A stretch of 64,000 nt of DNA. It comes from Brassica napus. Lineage: Eukaryota; Streptophyta; Magnoliopsida; Brassicales; Brassicaceae. The position numbers were made by a program, and so were the translations under genes. The notes below the pieces were generated by a model. That model worked only from the letters and a program-made list of their open reading frames with translations. It had not been told where the DNA came from and ran no database searches. Location of the stretch: positions 10,565,509 through 10,629,508 of the forward strand of contig NC_063442.1 of the NCBI RefSeq assembly GCF_020379485.1. Reading direction: 5' to 3'. Shown here one piece after another: positions 26,541-39,942 of this stretch (positions are counted from its first letter, which is position 1; every line of letters starts with the position of its first letter).

Positions 26541-27724
26541 GGGTGTGGTTACTACAGTGTTTGGATACTCTGAGGAATTCAAACATTTGGTGAACCCAAC
26601 ACATCCTCATGATAAGGACTTTGACAGTGTTATACAACTAGTTCAACAAGGATACAATGTGTAGAAAATCGATTGGGAACAAGGATTTGTGGATGTTTTC
26701 TTACAACAGAAGACATTGGTCGACAAAGCAGGACAGAAGACAAAGATGTACAGCAAAACCTCTAAGGTCATTGTGTTTTTGATGTTTTATAAGACTTTAT
26801 CAAATTTGAAATTGTTAAGTTATGTTAATATTATAAGCATTTATAAATCTCTTATTTTTGTTTGAAATAGGAGCAAACACAATATCAAGAAGAACAACAA
26901 GTTGAAGCTGATGCTGAATTCGGTGACGGTGATAAAGAAAGAGAAACATCAAAAATCAATGAAGTAAGCTAATATATAAACCCTTATAAATTTGGACTAT
27001 CATTTAAAAAAAATTATAAGCCATCCTAAATTTGTTATTGTTTTTTTTCTCTCTTGGAAATAGGGTTGAGGAAGAATAAGAAGAAAAAATGGAAGCTGAT
27101 ACAGAAGTTGAGGAGTCCGTGCAAGCTGAAAGGCAGAAATGAAGAAGAGGAAATAAGGTAAATAACTCTCTTTATAATGGTTTATAAATGTTATTTTCTG
27201 ATCGTGTTCTCAAAATTGAATGATGAATATGTTTATATAGCCATCATAATACTGTTTAGGAACAAGAGCATAAGAAGAATAAAGAGAAAAGAAAAGATGA
27301 AGCGTATGAGAAAGCTAAGGAGAAATTTCAAGATGAAGATGGTTCCAAACTCGATAAGTTAATCCAAATGCTTTATGATTTGAATAAACGAGTAGAAGTA
27401 ATCGAGAATGTCTTAGGAGTGGTAAGCAAATAACTTTACCAAGCACTTATAAATATTTTCACATGTTATTTTCTTTACCTATTATGACATGATTTTTTGA
27501 AGGCAGACGGTTATGAGAGTCCATGCAACTATGATGATACAAAAGGTGCACCAAATGATGAAAATGAAGAAGAAGAAAATTCTGGTGGTAAAAGAAATGC
27601 AACAGGTGATGAAAATGATGAAGAAGGAATTTCTGATACACAGAAACTAACGGAAGTGAATATTCTTAGGGAAAATGAGAATACAGAGAAAATCACTCCA
27701 GACGAAGACACTGAAAAAAAGTGA
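26541..27724 (+). pseudogene. Degenerate MULE-encoded acidic/coiled-coil protein
   Basis: Exon-like blocks separated by AT-rich intron-like DNA can be read. 26541 onward gives GVVTTVFGYSEEFKHLVNP and, after an in-frame TAG near 26662, KIDWEQGFVDVFLQQKTLVD. 26873 onward gives acidic QYQEEQQVEADAEFGDGD. 27290-27420 gives SKLDKLIQMLYDLNKRVEVI, a coiled coil. 27503-27724 is a highly acidic tail ending in TPDEDTEKK. The arrangement recalls the accessory proteins of Brassicaceae VANDAL-type MULEs (vanB/vanC, DUF1985-like), but I cannot confirm the family by eye. The stop codon and missing amino-terminal part make it a pseudogene. Confidence 0.5.
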
Positions 27725-28858
27725 AAAAAAAAGATGCATGGAACAAAAGTCACAGTTACAATTCTAAAAAATAGAATATAAAGGTTTATAAAATTTTTTA
27801 TATTAAGCTTAACTAATCTTATCTTTTGTAGATGACGTCATCTACTCCAACATTCACTACTCCAAACTTTGATATAAGGGTATAAAATTTAATATATTTT
27901 ATAAGGCCTTGTAAATTTTAATGTATAAAGCTTAAAATTATAGTTTCTAAATAATTTGTTTACAGATTACATCGCCTATAAATAAGTATTCGCAAGAGAT
28001 GATTAAACCATTTATAAGCATTATCTATGGATTCATAAACAATAATGTATTAAAATTTATTAAACATCACTTATAAACCTTCGTAATACTCAGATATACT
28101 AGTTTATAAAGTATTATATAAACTCATAGATGAAATTTAAACACAAAAAATGATATGTAAAGGCTGATAAATAACTTATAACCCTTTATATATCTTATAA
28201 TAATATTTTAGAAAGCATTATGAAAATTAATGATAAAAAGTTTAAAAAATAAAATCGGTGATATAAATACATGAAGATGCTCGTTACTAATTTTCTTAAA
28301 AAATAAACTAGAGTAAATGTAAAGTGCAAATGATTTACAGCTTACAATCACTTATAAGAACACGTGCTACACATATATATTACAGAAAGACATGTGTCTT
28401 GTTTCTTTTATATGTGTCAAGAACATATATATTACATATAAAAACATGTGTCTTCTCTCTCTTTCTGCAACTCTTATCTTCTTGAACATTGTGTTTCCCT
28501 CTGAAAACATAAAAACATAAGGCTAAATATATATATTGTTTTAAGGTTTCTTTTATAAGGTCTTATAAATATAAAAATTGTAATAAATTCCTCAAGGGGG
28601 GTTACTGTTTCCAGCAATATGCAAATCATGAGTAATTAAAACTTCATCCCGTGTCTGAATCGTATTTGACACAATCCTTGATGATAAATGAGTTCTTATG
28701 TGAAACGTTAACAAAAAACATAAAGCTAATAGTAAATCTCCAAATGACATCATTATATTTATAAGGTCTTATAAATGTAAAAGTTGTAATAAGTATTGCT
28801 ATGACATACTTCCAGCAATAAGCAAATCTTGAGTATTACATACTATCTTGTAAAATAA

Positions 28859-29248
28859 CTAACTGATAACTATCATAAACGAAAACCTTAACAAGGAGTT
28901 CCATGTAGTTACCTTAATGGTTATACATAGATGAAGGCATCCATTCTCTTGAAGTTTGTTCATATATGAAGCTACTTGACGATCATTCCTAATAAATACC
29001 GGAGGGAGCTCTTTTGAACTAAAGTTTAACTTTGAAGGTGAGACATAGCTAAGATTTATACTGTTTAACTTGGAAGGTGAGACATCGATTCCAAAATTTT
29101 CTAAAACAACCTCAATCAAATCATTGTAGCTGATATCTTCAAGAATCATACTAAGACAAGATCCCCTTTCATCATCGACTATGAAATCCCAATGAATTCC
29201 ATTTATTAGTTTCCAGTCTCCACGTATATAACACAATTTGATCTTCAT
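28859..29248 (-). pseudogene. Orphan amino-terminal exon of a MULE transposase (MURA-like)
   Basis: The minus-strand frame starts MKIKLCYIRGDWKLINGIHW and continues with blocks such as YNDLIEVVLENFGID, PPVFIRNDRQVASYMN and a hydrophobic LCITIKV. This matches the general pattern of the amino-terminal domain of Arabidopsis MULE transposases, where a short strand-helix domain and a 'DRQV...LC' segment precede the SWIM/DDE part (from memory). No DDE or SWIM zinc-finger region follows, so this is a remnant. It places the transposase promoter at the right-hand end of MULE B, reading inward. Confidence 0.6.
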
Positions 29249-30285
29249 AACCTGATTATAAGAACATGGAGATTAGAGAAGGAATGATCAACAAGATATA
29301 TATAAAAAATACATAACACTATGTTCCTCATCGATAAAAATTTATAAGGTTTTATAAATCTGAGATTTTAAAATTTCATGAGAAAAACTTCGTCTCCTTT
29401 CCAGAAACCGATCGATCTTGAGAAACCAAGCAAAAATTACAAAAAAGAGACGAAAATCACTATCTATTATCCTCTGACCTTTGTTACGCGTTCGTGAAGA
29501 GAGATTGTTATGTTCGTTTGAGCTGTAGTCTTCGCCAAATCTCGTCGGACGTCAACGTCGTCGGAACCGTCAAATCTCGCCGGGAAAATCGCCGGAGTCG
29601 TCGAATCTCGCCGGAGTCGTCGAATCTCGCCGGAATCGTCGAATCTCTCGCTGGAGCCGTCGATCTATTTGGAGATTTTGAAAATTCTTGTTGGAGAAGA
29701 TATATGTTTATGTTTAATTAGATAAGGGTATAATGGTACATTACCTATTAAAATTTTAATGGTAAAGTTGGTTAGTGTAAAGTTGAAAAGTGGTATTAGA
29801 AAAGTGGTATTAGTGGCAATTTCCCATTTTGAATTTATATATATATTTATATATCTATTTTTCTCTTTTTATAATTTTATAACATGACATCTTTTTCTTC
29901 CAAAGATTAAAATTTCGATTTTTTTGGTTTTGTTGTTAAATTTCCAAAAGATTACAACTTTAAAGTTTAAATTTATAATATAGTTTTGGTAAATTTTTAA
30001 TTTTTATTTATTTGAAAAACTTTAACTGGGAATAAATTATAATTTTTAAAAAAAATATATATATATTACATACCATCGCTATTTATCTAGTCATTTTGTG
30101 CAACCATCACTTATTGACACTTCATACTTCCATGTCTCCATATTTTGGCTGGAAAAAAAATTCCAAGGTTTGATATGAGAAATTGTTAATTTGAAGGTTA
30201 GAAGTGTTAGTAAAAACAGTTCAAAGTTTAAAAAACATGTAAATTTCACTCTGAATGTTTAAAATGCGACTTTTAGAATTTAAAT

Positions 30286-32277
30286 AATAATAATTAATAT
30301 TTTAAATTTAAAATAAAAATTTTAAAAATATTTTCAAAAATAATTTCAGGATTTCAAAAAGAAGAATTTAAAAATAAAAAGAAATTTTGAATTGAAAAAT
30401 GTATTTTTCCAAAAAAAAATTATTTATTTTTATTGTTTATTTAAATTTTATTTATATGTATAGAATACATGTATAAACGTATTTTACCTTTTTAATGAAA
30501 TCTCTTTGGTCATTTTTTTTTTTGTGTGTGTGTTTTTGGTTAAACATGGGCGTTCGGGTATTCGGATCTGGTTTTGGTAGAGATGTCAGATGGATGAACC
30601 CATGTCCACGTAGTCCAACCCGTACTGGGTTCAACTTTCTTACGGACCGCACGGATTGGTCCATTATGGGTTACAATTTGTATATATATATCCAAGCTCA
30701 TTCCACATAGCTAATTGGTTCTGCGGACTAATCCACGGGCCCCACTCGTAATATTTAAATAATGCTATGTTGTTTTCATGCTATTTGAATGTTATAGAAT
30801 GAGTGTACCCTATAAAAAAGTTCATGGAATTTTTTTAGTAAATGATATGCATTAAAGTGAAAATGTTCATTTTCAAAAAGAAACAATAAAAGAATCATAG
30901 ACAAACGAGAGCATAAACAAATTAATTTTACATTACTCTTATCATTTAAATTATTTGCATATAGTAAGTCTTTTCTTAATAATTATCTAACACTTGTGGC
31001 AAGGAATTAACATAGTTGAGAATAGCGAATATATAATAAACTAAGATACAAAAGGCAAAGATCACTCAATAGCCTACAAAATAAATGAATGTTAAAGTGT
31101 TGAGATAGTTGATTACAAAATTCAATTCATTGTATTTGATGTAATAATTGGCTTCCAAAGTTTATAAAAAAAAGCATAAAACCTAATTTATGTTGTGTAA
31201 ATATGAAATGTGATTTTTTTGATGTGTTGTTTGTTCTTGTTTTTTTTTCTATTTTTTTCTTTATTTGTATTTTAAATGGCTCAAATTATTTTTTTATAGA
31301 TAATAAAATATTTAAGAAAATATTTTTGTTCAGGTTATTCATAATCTTTCTAATGCATCAACCTCTTAATTTTAGAAATGTTAAATGAGCCAATTCACGT
31401 CCAATTAGTCCAACCGAATGCAGACTCAAATTTATTTTGGTATGTGGGGGCCGACCTACTGCAGGTTGTGGTCCATTTTGACATTTCTAGGTTTGGCTCG
31501 GTTTCTTTCGGATCCGGATCGTTTGGGTCCTAAAGATTTGGATCCAACTAGGTACTTGGAAAATTTTGGTTCGTGTTTGGATTGGCTCCTCTCGGATCCG
31601 GACTGGTTCAGACCTATAAATTAAAATACATGCAAAATATATGTAACTTTCAGGTCCGTAGCGAATCCGGGTCGGATTCAAGTATTTACGATAGGAAAAA
31701 GACCTGAAGTATCCAAATTCTATCAAAATTTAGCCAAAATTCATCATATTTATCTAAAAGTTTACAAAATAACCAAAAGTAAACTATTAATAGTTGAAAT
31801 TAAATATTTTCAAAATCTAAATTTGACATTTAAAATTTCATATTACTTGAAAATGCTATTAAATAATAAAAATGGTAACATAAAGACATTTTAACTAAAT
31901 CATAAACTAAAATATATAAAATAGAACATATGTAATCATAGTTTTGGATATTCATATTTTTAGGTCGGGTATCAATCAGTTCTTGTTGTATTGGGTCTAT
32001 TCAATTGTTTTTTTTTTTTGAATCCATGTCGGTTTTTTTTTATTCCAGTTTAGAATTAGATTGTGCATAAAATGCCGAGACCTAATTTTGATTAAAAAAA
32101 ACTGCACGTTAATAGATATGATTTATATAAAAATCAAGTTTATTTAAAAGAAAATCATGTTTATTCATTTCGTAGAGAGAGACCACCAATCCAATTGCGA
32201 TAATCCACACTCAATTTACAAGAGAGAGAGAGAGTCGTGGTGGCAAAGAGAAAAGTATAAACAGAACAGGAGAAACC
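30286..32277. other. TE-derived intergenic region before AKR copy 3
   Basis: Apart from the hAT-like element at 30578-31489, it contains ggatccgg/ttcggatc-rich remnants either side of it (30545-30577 and 31490-31690). These look like one older hAT-family element split by the younger one. AT-rich unique DNA follows to about 32140. A GA tract at 32222-32235 lies in the probable AKR leader. Confidence 0.55.
30578..31489. mobile_element. hAT-like non-autonomous element nested in an older one
   Basis: The left end tagagatgtcagatgga pairs with the reverse complement of the right end (tagaaatgtcaaaatgga). Flanks ggttttgg (30570-30577) and ggtttggc (31490-31497) are a probable decayed 8-bp TSD (6 of 8 matching). 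Its 912 bp carry no transposase. Confidence 0.65.
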
Positions 32278-33766
32278 ATGTCAGATTATGGAGTGAGGAG
32301 GATGAAGCTGGGAAGCCAAGGACTCGAAGTATCGGCGCAAGGCCTTGGCTGCATGAGCCTCTCCGCCTTCTTCGGTGTTCCCGCCCCCGAAACTGATCCC
32401 ATCGCTCTTCTTCACCACGCTATCGACTCCGGCGTAACTTTCCTTGACACCGCCGACAGCTACGGTCCTCAGACCAACGAGTTGCTCCTCGCCAAGGTTC
32501 GGTTTGATCAATCTCTGCTTGGTTTTCGCCAATTAGAGTTGGGTTTCTGAGAAAGGAGCAAGCTTTATAGGTTTTGGGTTTTGTTTCTGGTTCTTTGAGC
32601 TTATGTTGGATTGTGTCAGGCTCTGAAGGATGGGGTGAGGGAGAGAGTGGAGCTCGCTTCCAAATTTGGGATCATTTACGGAGAGGGGAAGAGAGAGATA
32701 AAGGGAGATCCTTTCTATGTTAGAGCTGCTTGTGAGGCTAGTTTGAAGCGGCTTGATGTGGACTGCATTGATCTTTATTACCAGCATCGGATTGATGCTC
32801 GTGTCCCTATCGAAATCACTGTAAGCCCTTCCTCTTGCAGATTCTACTTGAAACAATGTGTGGTGAAATGATATTTGAGTGAGTCAATTAGCCTCAGCTT
32901 TATCGAAAGCAGGCACCTTTTGCTGAACTTAACAGTTTATTTTGTCTTTTTTTAATTTCAAGATGGGGGAAATGAAGAAGCTAGTTGAAGAGGGTAAGAT
33001 AAAGTACGTTGGTTTGTCTGAAGCCTCTGCTTCAACTATCAGAAGAGCGCATGCTGTTCACCCAATTACTGCAGTGCAGTTAGAATGGTCCTTGTGGACA
33101 AGAGATGCGGAAGAAGAAGTCATCCCCACCTGCAGGTATTCAAATTTTGTCATCTTTTCTTATTGCACTATCCATCAAATCATAAAACGTCTTCTCTTTC
33201 CTTCTTCAGGGAACTTGGGATTGGGATTGTTGCTTACAGTCCTCTAGGAAGAGGCTTCTTCGCTGCTGGACCAAAGCTTCTTGAGAATATAGAGAACAAT
33301 GACTACAGGAAGGCAAGTACATAGGCTTTGTATACCTTCTTTGACTGATGAACCTTATATACACTCTAGGTAATCAAATCAAAACAGACTCACTGTTTAT
33401 CTGCTCAAATTCTGTTTCTTGTTGCAGACTCTACCAAGATTCCAACCGGAAAACTTAGTCCACAACAAGATTCTCTACGAGAAAGTTTGTGGAATGTCAG
33501 AAAAGAAAGGATGCACTCCTGGACAACTAGCCCTCGCATGGCTTCACCACCAAGGAGACGATGTTTGCCCCATCCCTGGAACTACTAAGATTGAAAATCT
33601 CAATCAGAACATTGGAGCTTTATCTGTGAAACTCACTCCCGAAGAGATGTCTGAGCTGGAGAGCATTGGTCACCCAGAGTCTGTGAAAGGAGAAAGATTC
33701 AGTAACATGGTGCCCAACTTTAAGAACTCAGACACTCCACCATTGTCTTCTTGGAAAGCCGCTTAA
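32278..33766 (+). CDS. Aldo-keto reductase, AKR13/ATB2 type, copy 3
   Basis: Five exons: 32278-32496, 32620-32820, 32963-33135, 33210-33312 and 33428-33766, giving 344 residues, the shortest copy because its amino terminus ([15 protein letters not shown]) lacks one residue. Tetrad: Asp57, Tyr62 (LDTADSYG), Lys88 (ELASKFG) and His129. The sequence differs from its paralogues in the active-site loop (TADS for TSDI/TSDF/TSDV) and in [12 protein letters not shown] after the first strand, so substrate range may differ; this is inference. Intron 4 has a GC donor (33313-33314, aag|gcaagt). It resumes the array after the 16-kb P450 and TE block. Confidence 0.93.
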
Positions 33767-34018
33767 ACCCCACCTGAAAGTTTCTCGGGCTGTGGTGGTA
33801 GATTGGCGTCGATGTGGTGTAACTTATGATAGACAAGTTGAGGTGACAATATGTAAAAGTTGTGGTGTGATGTTGCATCTTAGTGAGTTCCACCTATGCA
33901 TGACCCGTCTTTAGTTTCTCAGGGTTTACACCTTTTAAGAATAAAATGTGCATATGATGATTCAGGAGTTCGCCAAGATATCTACAAAACTTTGAAACAT
34001 TCTACTTGAGGTTTCTTA

Positions 34019-34591
34019 TAGGCCTGAGCATTCGGGTCGGATTCGGGTCGGGTCTTTTCGGATTCGGGTCTTTCGGGTCTAAGAGTTTAGGACCCGATAG
34101 GGTAATTTCAAATTTTCGGTTCCGGGTCGGTTCGGATCGTGCCGGATCCGGGTCGGGTCGGGTCTTAGATAGTTAGACCCATTCAGATAATTAGAATTTA
34201 TCGGTTTGGATTCGGTTCGGTTTCTGGTCGGGTTCGGTTCGGGTTCAATCTAAAAAAGACCTAAAAATACAAAAAAAAAGATCTAAAAATATTTATATAT
34301 TCGAAAATATTCAAAATTTTATTCAAAATTTGTATTTTTATTATATTAAAATGTGTATATATTAAACTATGCGAGATACAACAACTATTCGTTGTCTCCT
34401 AGTGGTTGACCCCCATATTCTCTAGACAAATAACCCGTCTTCGATTTAAGTCGGGTCGGGTCTAAGATCCGCGGGTCCTCTACAACAAGACCCGATAGTA
34501 TAATTTAATCGGATCGGTTCCTACCTAAACCGGGGTTTTTCGGGTCGGTTTCAGGTCGGGTCTACGGGTCCGGGTAAAATGCCCAGGCCTA
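34019..34591. mobile_element. hAT-like MITE, 573 bp
   Basis: It starts taggcctgagcatt and ends aatgcccaggccta, a near-perfect inverted pair. TSD gtttctta (34011-34018) and ctttctta (34592-34599) match at 7 of 8 bases. The interior is rich in ttcgggtcggg words, characteristic of this Brassicaceae family. It has no coding sequence. Confidence 0.88.
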
Positions 34592-35190
34592 CTTTCTTAT
34601 TATTACCATTCAGATTAGTCCTAGGCTTTTTACCTCAACCTGGAAATCCTAACCGGAAATGACCCAACCAAGAACTGAATGGAACCAACCTGAAACCAAA
34701 CTTAACTCTATGAGTATTTATATGAGTTTCAAACTGGATCTCATACATTACTTTTATTAGATTAAATATTAAAATATTAATTTAACATGGGGATTACCAT
34801 AACAGTGTTTTATTATATAAGAAAATAGTTTTGAAAAATGAATAAAAGATGTATTTTGAAAATTTTAAAACTGTCAACTAACAAGTTTATAAACATATGA
34901 TATTATTTAAATTTCAAAAACGAAATAACATTATCCAAACTTTATAATCGAACTTATTAATAATTAAACTTCTAGTGCAATTGTAAAAAAATAAAACCTC
35001 AATATTTATATTTAAAATGCTCAAAAATTGTGAAACGAATAAAAAGTTGTATTTTCATATTATCCTTATAATAAAAATAATAGTTTTCCCTCATTATTAG
35101 CATTCACCAACTCCAACGACCTCTCCACTCTGTTCAAAACTCTACAAAAGAGTCCAAAGAGAGATTGAAAAATGTGTGTGATCGACATCC

Positions 35191-36948
<1,758 letters not shown>

Positions 36949-37129
36949 ACTGGCTGTGGTGATGCATGATATTGAAGCTATACAACTTATGTCAGCCAGA
37001 TCAAGGTCTTAAATGTGCTGCATAGTACGTTATCCTTCCGGGGGAAACCCAATTATCAATGTGTAATTGCATTTGTAAAATAATTTTTGTATAGAGTTCC
37101 CAAGTGAAAACTTCAATGTAAGTTACGCT

Positions 37130-37235
37130 GAAATGCACGGCCATGGTGCACACTTTCAAGAACTCTTGACACTCCACCACCTCTTGGAAAGCCGCTTAAA
37201 CGCACCTGAAAGTTTCTCTGGTTATCGTGGTACAT
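37130..37235 (+). pseudogene. Reductase 3'-end fragment (copy-3-like)
   Basis: The bases match the last exon tail and 3' UTR of AKR copy 3, with shared actttcaagaactc/actttaagaactc, cttggaaagccgcttaaa and cacctgaaagtttctc. A single-base insertion and a short deletion disrupt the reading frame. It is only about 100 bp, directly after the 3' flank of copy 4. Confidence 0.8.
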
Positions 37236-37261
37236 TGGCCACTTATGAATGCCAAATTTAT

Positions 37262-37731
37262 TGACATACACAAGTCACCAGACTTGAGAACAAGTCACAA
37301 GACTTGAGAACAAGTCACCAGACTTGAGAACCAGACTTGGAAACCAAACTTGAGATGCAGCCTTGCAAGTTCAAACTCGTCCAAGATGTGTTCAAAGGTC
37401 AACCAGACCGTTGGAAAGATCAGAAACAAGTTGGAGTTCTAAATTACTTAAAGTCACATGATCTATTTAGAGGAGAGAGGAAGAAAGAGCTGTTGAGGTG
37501 TTGTCCCTTTCAGCTCATCTTGCAGCATCATTCTTTATTATTTATCTCTTTGTTTGTATCCCATCTCTGAGCCTTTAAATATTGTAACATTGTGAACTAA
37601 ATGAATTAAGGAAATATATCCTTCTTTACTCTATCTCTTTTACTCTTGATTTACTCTCTCTCTCTCCCTCTCTCTCTTGTTCTTGAGCATTATCACTCTT
37701 GTTCTTCATTTTCTAACATGGTATCAGAGCT
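37262..37731 (+). mobile_element. Ty1/copia LTR with primer-binding site (element remnant)
   Basis: The primer-binding site tggtatcagagc, complementary to initiator tRNA-Met, lies at 37720-37731 directly after an LTR end (ttctaaca, 37712-37719). Upstream is LTR-like DNA with a (ct)n stretch. The left LTR border near 37262 (tgacatacac) is only a guess; a 20-bp direct repeat (aagtcaccagacttgagaac and a variant) sits just inside it. Only about 300 bp of internal sequence follow before reductase-derived DNA resumes. Confidence 0.7.
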
Positions 37732-38029
37732 TTAAGCTCCTGATTACCTCAAACACTTCCGCAAAACTCACTCTGTTACTTCATTTCTCTTGATTCTCTA
37801 TTTTATTTCACAAATTTCTCTACAGATTTTTTTTTATCCAGTGGATAATAAATCTGAGTTCTTGAGTGTTCTTGAGTATTTTCTTCAAATTTCTTGGATG
37901 TGCTCACTCTATTCTGTCTCTAATCTTATTTCTTGAGAGTTTATCTTATTTCTAAGCTTGAGATCTCTCAGTTCCAGAACTAATTTCTCTCAAATCCAGT
38001 TTGAAATTTCAAAATATTCTTGAGAAAAA

Positions 38030-38117
38030 AAAATGGAGCAGTACAGATATGGGAACATGTTGGCCACTTTCAAGAACTCTGACACTCCACCATTGTCTTC
38101 CTGGAAACCCGCATAAA
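38030..38117 (+). pseudogene. Reductase carboxy-terminal fragment (copy-5-like)
   Basis: It encodes [20 protein letters not shown] then TAA, the last 20 residues of the copy 5 type. The following 3' flank also matches copy 5 (ttatcaaa-ccaaat-tcagtg, aaaccattaaggaaaagaatg). It marks the left edge of a segmental duplication. Confidence 0.88.
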
Positions 38118-38849
38118 ACCAGCTGAGTTTATCTGGTTGTGGTGGTGGATGACATTGAAGCAGTCTTAACTTCTGTGTCAGTAAGAAGAAAGTAATTGAT
38201 CTGTTGTGTCTTGAGAGTAGATTATCAAATCCAAATATCAGTGTGAATGTATTGTATAATAAATTATCTATAGAGTTCCCCAAGTGAAACTTCAATCTAC
38301 AACTCCATACATTGTGTCCAAACTCTATAAATAAACGTCTCTTCTATTCAAACTTCAGAGTCGTTACCGCTTTTTAACCATTAAGGAAAAGAATGAATGA
38401 CTAATATGTTAGAATTGAGACATCAAATGTTCACAACACAAGCAAAGAGAAGCCGAATCATGTCATCATGTGACAGGTATAAGGTGAGCATAAAATAAAT
38501 TATGAAATGCCTATGAAGATTGAAGACCAAACCTTACAAAGATGTGTTATTAATAACTCTCATCTAAAACCTTAGAAACAGCTTATCTATACAACCAACT
38601 CTACCACGGATCTGTGCAATGAATCATATCTTGGATTGACAACCTAAACATTTTCACACAGGAAAAACAATCGTTTTTGAGACATGAAATGGCTAGCCAG
38701 CGGTTAACCCTTTCCGCAGAAAAATTAGCCGACAGCACAAAGGGATCCCACAAGATACCAACTTTGTTCAATCTTGTGTTTCGCAGTTGATAACCTCATC
38801 TTCTTTCAGTCCAGTGGTCACATCAAAGAACTGCAATTTTTCGTTTTTT

Positions 38850-39942
38850 ACTTGTGCTTATTTCCTTTAGCATTGGTCAAAATCAAGTGTTTCCTCGTCC
38901 ATCGGTTTCTTGGCTCCTACTTCAGTTGATGCTCGAAGGAATGATATAAGGTCTCGGCTAAGAGACAGATAAAAACATTCTAGATGTGAAGTAAACCAAA
39001 CTATTAAGAAGTCTTAAACCATCTGCAGAGAAAATGCAAGACTGCTTACCTGTCGTGTACTCGTCATTAACCTGTTTGCAAGATCATTGTTAATTGATAC
39101 AGGCAGTGGTGGCATCCGGCTTATGATACCAGGCATCTCCTTCATGCTGCAGCAATGATAAGTAAGAGTTCAGTAAATCTTGATTTCACAGAAGAAGTTG
39201 GAGGAAATATATCAGTAAGAGTAAGAGGGCCGGCTCAACAATACAAAAGGCCCTTGGCAAAATAATATTTTTTTAGACCCAAACTATTAATTAATCTAAA
39301 TTTTGTTATTAAAATATTATTAAAACATATATAAAATTTATTAAATTTTTTATTTTATAAACAAATGTTTTTAGAGTATTATGCTTTATAATATGTATAA
39401 ATATGAAAGTAAAAGTGTAAAAAGAAATTAGACCATTGTTGTTAACAAAAAAAAAAAATATATATATATATATAGGCACTTTATACTATTAAAATTGCTT
39501 GATCTTAAATGGATCCACGGCGAGTGCACTGTTTGCTCTACCTCCTGATTCGGCCCTCATCAGTAGTAAAGATCCACATACTCATTCAGGATGGAACTGA
39601 TGTTATTCCTTGCCAAGTAGGCTGATGTTATCTTGTGGCTGTATACAGAAAATATAATATCAGGATGGGAAAGGTTCATTGAGAAAGGACAGCCAAACAA
39701 AAGGTTGCACTGGATAAACACTTGCATGAGAAAATCTTTTTTAGTAAATTTTCCGCTCATGCCAATCTTTTTCTACCAGCTAGCATTTGGATTGATTCAC
39801 CCACGTCGATTGCAAAAAAAAAAAAAAAAAATACAAATCAATCACCTTGGACACAGAAAAGTTTGAAGAAATTTGACTGAAAGCATGAGCATTCTGCCGT
39901 GGAAGTTCCAAGCTGCATCACTTGAACTTAAGAAACAGGAGT
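38850..39942 (-). pseudogene. Truncated DUF3755 gene copy (exons 5-8 only)
   Basis: On the minus strand, blocks matching exons 5, 6, 7 and 8 of the DUF3755 gene lie at about 39845-39930, 39575-39630, 39049-39146 and 38890-38957. The exon 5 block keeps QNAHAFSQISS and the exon 7 block keeps MKEMPGIISRMPPLPV. Exon 6 carries a net deletion of 5 bases where the parent reads LARNN (ttgccaagtagg instead of ttgccagatgaaatagg), which breaks the frame. There is no promoter, start codon or SANT domain, so it is a non-coding relic, although its splice sites remain readable. Confidence 0.9.
39225..39558. mobile_element. Small TIR element inside the duplicated DUF3755 copy
   Basis: The 334-bp insert is absent from the paralogous position near 48150-48200. 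It begins gagggccg and ends cggccctc. The interior is AT-rich with a (TA)n run at about 39460. The TSD is not clear (atcagta lies near both sides but is not flush at the left), so the superfamily is unknown. Confidence 0.65.

Larger units (their letters stand above)
25281..29825. mobile_element. Mutator-like element B, related to A and inverted
   Basis: The ends are gggaaaattttacttttaca and ...gtggcaatttccc, each matching in inverted orientation the opposite end of MULE A. A perfect 9-bp TSD, attttgaat, lies at 25272-25280 and 29826-29834. Its length is 4545 bp. It contains degenerate exon-like blocks of an acidic coiled-coil protein (26540-27724, plus strand), a MURA amino-terminal piece on the minus strand (28859-29248) and many TTATAAA motifs. 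No complete transposase is present, so it is non-autonomous. Confidence 0.9.
20340..30285. mobile_element. Long-TIR element split by two nested MULEs (≈10-kb palindrome)
   Basis: Sequence at 20345-20725 and about 25000-25065 matches, in inverted orientation, about 29840-30283 and 25230-25271. Examples: the left cactttaactttgaa is mirrored by ttcaaagtt at the right, gactagataaata-cgatg near 20540 is mirrored near 30080, and aaaatcatatcaaaaatata at about 25027 is mirrored at about 25250. With the two inner MULEs removed this is an element of roughly 1.1 kb made almost entirely of two arms of about 0.5 kb. I could not fix its outermost bases or its TSD. Confidence 0.72.
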
